Source: Thermoplasmata archaeon
GTDB lineage: Archaea; Thermoplasmatota; Thermoplasmata; Lutacidiplasmatales; UBA184
Reading direction: 5' to 3'
Length of the DNA: 8,964 nt
Assembly: GCA_030037875.1 (NCBI GenBank)
Contig: JASHPV010000017.1
Span: 1-8,964, forward strand
The position numbers and the translations under genes were made by a program. Shown here one piece after another: positions 6,177 to 8,964 of the stretch. Every line of letters starts with the position of its first letter. Position 1 is the stretch's first letter. Under the pieces are notes generated by a model. That model was not told where the DNA came from and did no database searches. It saw only the letters and a list, made by a program, of their open reading frames with translations.

Positions 6177-6557
6177 TTACGGCGGGCTCGCGTATTTAAT
6201 GGCCCCGACTCGCGCGACCGGTTCCGGACGGCGGAGCCAACGTTTCCCGCCGACCAGTGTCCCCCAGGTTCGGTACGTGCGCATCTCCACGCGCGTCCCG
6301 TCGGGCGCGGTCCAATGGCCGGTCCACAGAAATCTCGCCCGGCCGGCCCAGACGTGAGGCACGTCCACCAGGGCTCGTCGGCCATCGACGCGGATGACCC
6401 GCAGCTTCGGAGGCGGACCCTCGGTGGCCAGCCGCTCGGTCAGCCAGCGCTCGAGGAGCTTCGGAGAAAAAGAGAGGTCCCCCGCCACCTCGATCCCGAG
6501 GTAGCGGGGGCGGGGAAGAGAGTTACCGGACGAAGTCGATGACCTCTTCGGACTCAC
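6177..6557 (-). CDS. rnp2: Probable RNase P protein subunit Rnp2 (Pop5-like)
   Basis: The 126-residue basic protein resembles archaeal Rnp2/Pop5, which helps the RNase P RNA cut tRNA 5' leaders. It begins its fold with RYLGIEV (18-24), like the RYI.FKV strand of Rnp2. It continues with an amphipathic helix (31-45), a strand KLRVIRVDGRRALVDV (51-66), a basic helix (about 68-78), and ends with RVEMRTYRTWGTLVGGKRWL (89-108), which matches the V.I.T...SGTI...KRKF ending of the family. Identity is low, so the call rests on this pattern. The GTG at 6557 is the only in-frame start before RYLGIEV; it overlaps the ftsZ end by 35 bases and has no clear Shine-Dalgarno, so translation may be coupled to ftsZ. 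A strong hairpin lies in codons 16-27. The usual archaeal neighbours of rnp2 (proteasome or rnp3 genes) are not here. Confidence 0.6.
   Translation of the reverse strand: MSPKRSSTSSGNSLPRPRYLGIEVAGDLSFSPKLLERWLTERLATEGPPPKLRVIRVDGRRALVDVPHVWAGRARFLWTGHWTAPDGTRVEMRTYRTWGTLVGGKRWLRRPEPVARVGAIKYASPP
6194..6200 (-). promoter_or_regulatory. TATA-like box for pilin-like gene, inside rnp2 end
   Basis: The minus strand reads CATTAAATACG around 6192-6202, one of the most AT-rich spots in this GC-rich region. It would set a transcript start near 6170, about 18 bases before the ATG at 6152, letting the surface protein be expressed independently of ftsZ and rnp2. It is coding sequence of rnp2 (AIKYA), so it may be coincidence. 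Confidence 0.35.
6467..6510 (-). terminator. Hairpin plus T-tract just after ftsZ, inside rnp2
   Basis: On the transcribed minus strand, arms CCCCCGCTACCTCG and CGAGGTGGCGGGGG give a 14-bp stem (one U-G wobble) with loop GGAT, starting 12 bases after the ftsZ stop. It is followed by ACCTCTCTTTTTCTCC, with five T in a row. Archaeal intrinsic termination depends on T-rich tracts. This could end or attenuate the ftsZ transcript, although it lies in the first codons of rnp2. The base pairing is certain; the role is not. Confidence 0.4.
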
Positions 6558-7656
6558 CGGCGGCGTAGCCTCCGCGGGAGCCCAGGAGGTTCGTGGCCTT
6601 TACTCCAGTGATGATGAGGAGCACCTTGATCGTGTTCTCCATCTCCGGGGAGCTTTCGACTGAGCAGCCCCAGATGATCCGGGCCCGCTTCGAGACCTTT
6701 GCACCGACCAGCGCCGCCGCCTTTTCGGCCTCGGAGACGGTCATGGTGGGGCCGCCGACCACGCGCACGAGCGCGCCGGTTGCGTCCTTCATCTCGACGC
6801 TGCCGAGCAGCGGAGAGGTCAGGGCCTGGGTGACGGCCTCGGTCACCCGGTCCGTCGCGCTCTCGCTCTCGCCCAGTCCGATGAGCGCCACGCCCCCGTC
6901 CTTCATGACGGTCATGATGTCGGCGTAGTCGAGGTTCACCAATCCGGGCTTTGTCACGATCTCCGTGATGCCCTTGATCGCGGTCATCAGGACCGCGTCG
7001 GCCAGCTTGAACGCCGCATCGAGCGGCATCCGCGGAACCAGCTCGAGGAGTTTGTCGTTCTGGATCACGATGGTCGTGTCGCAGACTCGCCGGAGCCTCT
7101 CGAGCCCATCCTTCGCGGCTTCGAGGCGCACGGCGCCTTCAGCGGCGAAGGGGATGGTCACGACGCCCATGGTGAGGGCGCCGGCTTCCTTGGCGATGCG
7201 CGCGACGAGGTGGGCCGAGCCCGTCCCCGTCCCTCCACCCATCCCGGCCGTGACGAACGCGATGTGCGCGCCGGTGAGGAAGGTGCGAATCTCCTCCTCG
7301 TTCTCCCGCGCGGCCTCTTCCCCGACCTCGGGGCGAGCGCCGGCGCCCAGACCCTTCGTGGCACGGCGGCCGATGAGGATCTTACGGGGCGAGTGGATGG
7401 TCAGCAGGTGCTTGGCATCGGTGTTAATGGCACACATCTCGGCGCCCTGGATGCCTTCTTCCACGCAGCGGTTGATCGTGTTCGACCCTCCGCCTCCGCA
7501 CCCGATGATCCGGATGTTGACCCGGAGCGTCTCCGCCAGCTTCGCGAGTTCCGCGTCATCCGCGCTTCCGAACGGGGGGGCCGCGTCTGGCTTCTGGTCG
7601 GCCAGCTGCTGGCTTTCCTGGTGCTTCGCTATCGCTTCCTGGATGATCGACTTCAT
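6523..7656 (-). CDS. ftsZ: Cell division GTPase FtsZ (archaeal)
   Basis: FtsZ is a tubulin-like GTPase that polymerises into the division ring at mid-cell. This 377-residue protein has an N-terminal extension of about 44 residues starting MKSIIQEAIAK, as in archaeal FtsZ. It then has VNIRIIGCGGGGSNTINR (46-63) with the nucleotide-binding glycine loop, AINTDAKHLL (76-85), the tubulin signature GGGTGTG (140-146), the base-binding region (about 170-220), and the T7 catalytic loop N241-L-D243-YA-D246 that completes the active site of the neighbouring subunit. The C-terminal domain runs to about 350, followed by a short linker and the tail IDFVR, a candidate docking peptide for membrane anchors. 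The FtsZ1 versus FtsZ2 subtype cannot be settled by eye. The ATG start has GGAG nine bases upstream. A TATA-like box and a small upstream ORF precede it. rnp2 overlaps its end. Confidence 0.97.
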   Translation of the reverse strand: MKSIIQEAIAKHQESQQLADQKPDAAPPFGSADDAELAKLAETLRVNIRIIGCGGGGSNTINRCVEEGIQGAEMCAINTDAKHLLTIHSPRKILIGRRATKGLGAGARPEVGEEAARENEEEIRTFLTGAHIAFVTAGMGGGTGTGSAHLVARIAKEAGALTMGVVTIPFAAEGAVRLEAAKDGLERLRRVCDTTIVIQNDKLLELVPRMPLDAAFKLADAVLMTAIKGITEIVTKPGLVNLDYADIMTVMKDGGVALIGLGESESATDRVTEAVTQALTSPLLGSVEMKDATGALVRVVGGPTMTVSEAEKAAALVGAKVSKRARIIWGCSVESSPEMENTIKVLLIITGVKATNLLGSRGGYAAGESEEVIDFVR

Positions 7657-7694
7657 GTTTTGATTCTCCGTTGCGTTTGTCGGACGAGCGTCAT
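7653..7694 (-). other. 13-codon upstream ORF overlapping the ftsZ start
   Basis: The minus strand encodes MTLVRQTQRRIKT followed by TGA, and the TGA overlaps the ftsZ ATG as ATGA. The ATG of this mini-ORF is the loop of a palindrome, and it lies close to the predicted transcript start. It could couple or limit ftsZ translation. Such a short ORF may also arise by chance. Confidence 0.3.
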
Positions 7695-7731
7695 ACGCTC
7701 GGCGAGGAATCCCGAGATTTGCTACTTAAAC
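7686..7731 (-). promoter_or_regulatory. ftsZ promoter: TATA-like box and palindrome at the start site
   Basis: The minus strand GTTTAAGTA (7723-7731) is a TATA-like box; the predicted transcript start is near 7700. Exactly there lies GAGCGTATGACGCTC (7686-7700), a perfect 6-bp-arm palindrome with a 3-base centre. This could be an operator covering the start site or a 5'-terminal RNA hairpin. GGAG at 7667-7670 is the ftsZ ribosome binding site. Confidence 0.45.
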
Positions 7732-7770
7732 GTTGGTTTACAGACGCAGGTGGAGAAGAGTCTCTAGAGC

Positions 7771-8445
7771 TTAGGCGGACAATTTTCCCAGCGCGTTGAT
7801 TTCGCGAGTGCCGAGAATGTGGGTGGGGGCGCCATCAAGCGCGACGCGGATCATCGCACGTCCGACCCGCTCCGTCGTGGTCACGGAATTCGGCGCGAGC
7901 GCTTTGAGAATCGGCATGAAAGGCCACAACAGCATGTACACGACTCGATAGCTCCCCGTCTTCGAATGGATGCCGTGGAGCGGCTGGATCAGACCCGGGC
8001 GGAACATGTACGCCCCCTTGAACGGCATCCGGAGCAACGCGTTCTCGGTCTGGCCCTTGACGCGAGCCCACATGGTCCGTCCGTGCTCCGTGCTGTCGGT
8101 TCCCGCGCCGGTGATGTACACGAACGTCATGCCCGGGTTGAGCCGGACCAGGGTCTGCGCCACCCCGATGGTCAGGTCGTACGTTACCCGTCGGTAGTCG
8201 GTCTCCGACATGCCGGCCGACGCTACGCCCAGGCAGAAGAAGCAGGCCTCGAAGCCGCGCAGCTGGTCCTCAATTCCCGTCAGGTCCGTCAGGTCTTTCA
8301 GAAGCAGCTCGCGGAATTTCTTGTCCTGCTGGCCCGTCGAGGTTCGCCCCACGTAAAGAACCGAGTCGATGCGGGCGTCCCGGAGACACTCCCGGAGAAC
8401 GCCTTGGCCTACCATGCCCGTTGCGCCAAACAGGAGCACTTTCAC
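7771..8445 (-). CDS. NAD(P)-binding epimerase-like protein (atypical SDR)
   Basis: This 224-residue Rossmann-fold protein starts with the nucleotide-binding motif FGATGMVGQG (6-15), then VGRTSTGQQ (32-40), where Arg34 suggests NADP. It has CFFCLGVASAGMSE (68-81), FVYITGAGTDSTEHG (108-122) and MWARVKGQTENALL (125-138), then FRPGLIQPLHG (148-158). It resembles the small family of NAD-dependent epimerase/dehydratase-annotated proteins common in bacteria, distantly related to HTATIP2. The catalytic Tyr of the classical YxxxK motif is Trp126 here, with Lys130 kept, so normal SDR chemistry is doubtful; it may bind or sense cofactor. No substrate can be named. The GTG start at 8445 lies about 28 bases from a TATA-like CTATAGA, so the transcript may be leaderless. 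The gene may have been acquired from bacteria (inference). ftsZ follows after 114 bases. Confidence 0.85.
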   Translation of the reverse strand: MKVLLFGATGMVGQGVLRECLRDARIDSVLYVGRTSTGQQDKKFRELLLKDLTDLTGIEDQLRGFEACFFCLGVASAGMSETDYRRVTYDLTIGVAQTLVRLNPGMTFVYITGAGTDSTEHGRTMWARVKGQTENALLRMPFKGAYMFRPGLIQPLHGIHSKTGSYRVVYMLLWPFMPILKALAPNSVTTTERVGRAMIRVALDGAPTHILGTREINALGKLSA

Positions 8446-8469
8446 AAACCCACCCCAGACCTCTCCTTT

Positions 8470-8476
8470 CTATAGA
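8470..8476 (-). promoter_or_regulatory. TATA-like box for epimerase-like gene
   Basis: The minus strand reads GTGTCTATAGAAAGG around 8467-8480. The box centre is about 28 bases from the GTG at 8445, the distance expected for a leaderless archaeal transcript. Confidence 0.45.
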
Positions 8477-8495
8477 CACTCGACCAGAGTCCGTT

Positions 8496-8544
8496 CGGCC
8501 CAAGGCCGCAAACGAGTTCCCCTTACTAGGAAAGTCTAAAGGGG
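8496..8544. repeat. Two inverted repeats before the pilin gene
   Basis: CGGCC-CAA-GGCCG (8496-8508) is a perfect short palindrome. CCCCTT (8519-8524) and AAGGGG (8539-8544) form a second one around a 14-base centre that contains ACT and AGT. The second overlaps a weak TATA-like TCTAAAG (8535-8541). They may be regulator sites or terminator-like structures in the divergent gap; nothing more can be said. Confidence 0.3.
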
Positions 8545-8565
8545 AGGGGTTGCGCTCTACAGAAC

Positions 8566-8569
8566 GGAG
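8566..8569 (+). promoter_or_regulatory. Ribosome binding site deciding the pilin GTG start
   Basis: GGAG lies five bases before the GTG at 8575. It supports this start, which is also the first possible start after an in-frame stop at 8527. Confidence 0.6.
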
Positions 8570-8574
8570 TATAC

Positions 8575-8964
8575 GTGTCCATACGGACCCACCGCCACCG
8601 CGCGAGTCGCGGAGTCAGCAACATCATCGCCGTAATTCTCCTCGTGGCCATGACGGTCGTCCTGGCCGCTGTGCTGTTCGCGTTCAAGCCGCCGATTCCC
8701 AACGCCACGAGTTCGATCTACTATACCATTGAAACCGGTACCACGGCTCCCACCTGGGGAGACCTGACCGACTGCGGAGACATTACCGACCCGTCCAGCT
8801 GCGCCCAGCAACCGGCGGTGGACATCATCTTCACCACCCAGTCGCCGGGGACCATGCCCGTGGCGGATATCGAGTTCATTTTCATTTGCAACGGTACGGT
8901 CTACTTCGAATCGACGCTGCCGAACATGCTCTACATTCCGACCACGGACCACGCGGCCAACTTC
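8575..8964 (+). CDS. Archaeal type IV pilin-like protein, 3' end cut by window
   Basis: 130 codons are visible and open to the window end. A short basic leader (VSIRTHRHRASRG) precedes the class III signal VSNIIAVILLVAMTVVLAAV, the standard archaeal type IV pilin N-terminal motif (Pilin_N / DUF1628 type). Cleavage is expected after the Gly of SRG, and the hydrophobic helix would form the fibre core or membrane anchor. The part after it (KPPIPNATSSIYYTIE and onward) is beta-rich, with cysteines in DLTDCGD, SSCAQQ and FICNGT and sequons NAT and NGT. Unlike the 735-residue pilin-like protein nearby, this one has the classical SNIIAVILLVAMT form. GTG 8575 is preferred because GGAG stands five bases ahead. 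The gene is divergent from the epimerase-like gene and has its own upstream region. Confidence 0.85.
   Translation, partial: MSIRTHRHRASRGVSNIIAVILLVAMTVVLAAVLFAFKPPIPNATSSIYYTIETGTTAPTWGDLTDCGDITDPSSCAQQPAVDIIFTTQSPGTMPVADIEFIFICNGTVYFESTLPNMLYIPTTDHAANF

Noticed and set aside
1..8964. CRISPR arrays, tRNA or rRNA genes, insertion sequences
   Set aside because: I saw no regularly spaced repeats, no cloverleaf-like segments with T-loop consensus, and no transposase motifs in any gene.

Overview
The window is a GC-rich archaeal chromosome fragment. Three things point to archaea: an archaeal-type FtsZ, two proteins with class III (archaeal type IV pilin) signal sequences, and a probable Rnp2/Pop5 subunit of RNase P. 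TATA-like boxes about 27 bases before predicted transcript starts, some at leaderless distance, fit this. A pilin-like signal of the form QVSAVATILALLLFV on a very large secreted protein, together with high GC, makes me favour a mesophilic Thermoplasmatota-type lineage. That placement is inference. Several housekeeping genes (mutY, purH, an NAD(P)-binding epimerase-like gene) look like their bacterial counterparts, and bifunctional PurH is far from universal in archaea.

Layout from the left: mutY runs leftward and leaves the window just before its end. From the gap before it, a rightward pair starts: a thioredoxin-fold protein whose two active-site cysteines are both serine, then four bases later a short-chain dehydrogenase. 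This pair converges on purH, with the two stop codons overlapping by four bases. From 2311 to 8445 everything is leftward, in transcription order: an NAD(P)-binding epimerase-like protein, ftsZ, probable rnp2 (overlapping the end of ftsZ), a 735-residue pilin-like surface protein with an internal duplication, and purH. At the right edge a divergent type IV pilin gene starts and is cut by the window end.

I see no single pathway in the window. The themes are cell division and RNA maturation (ftsZ, rnp2), surface structures (two pilin-like proteins), oxidative DNA damage repair (mutY with an intact Nudix box), redox-type folds (Cys-less thioredoxin plus SDR) and de novo purine synthesis (purH). 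The least ordinary signals are the cysteine-free thioredoxin, a 13-bp hairpin that buries the ribosome binding site and start of purH, a duplicated beta-rich secreted pilin-like protein, a strong hairpin plus T-tract lying inside the start of rnp2, and a tiny ORF whose stop overlaps the ftsZ start. No tRNA, rRNA, CRISPR array or insertion sequence was recognised, and no gene-free stretch exceeds about 130 bases.
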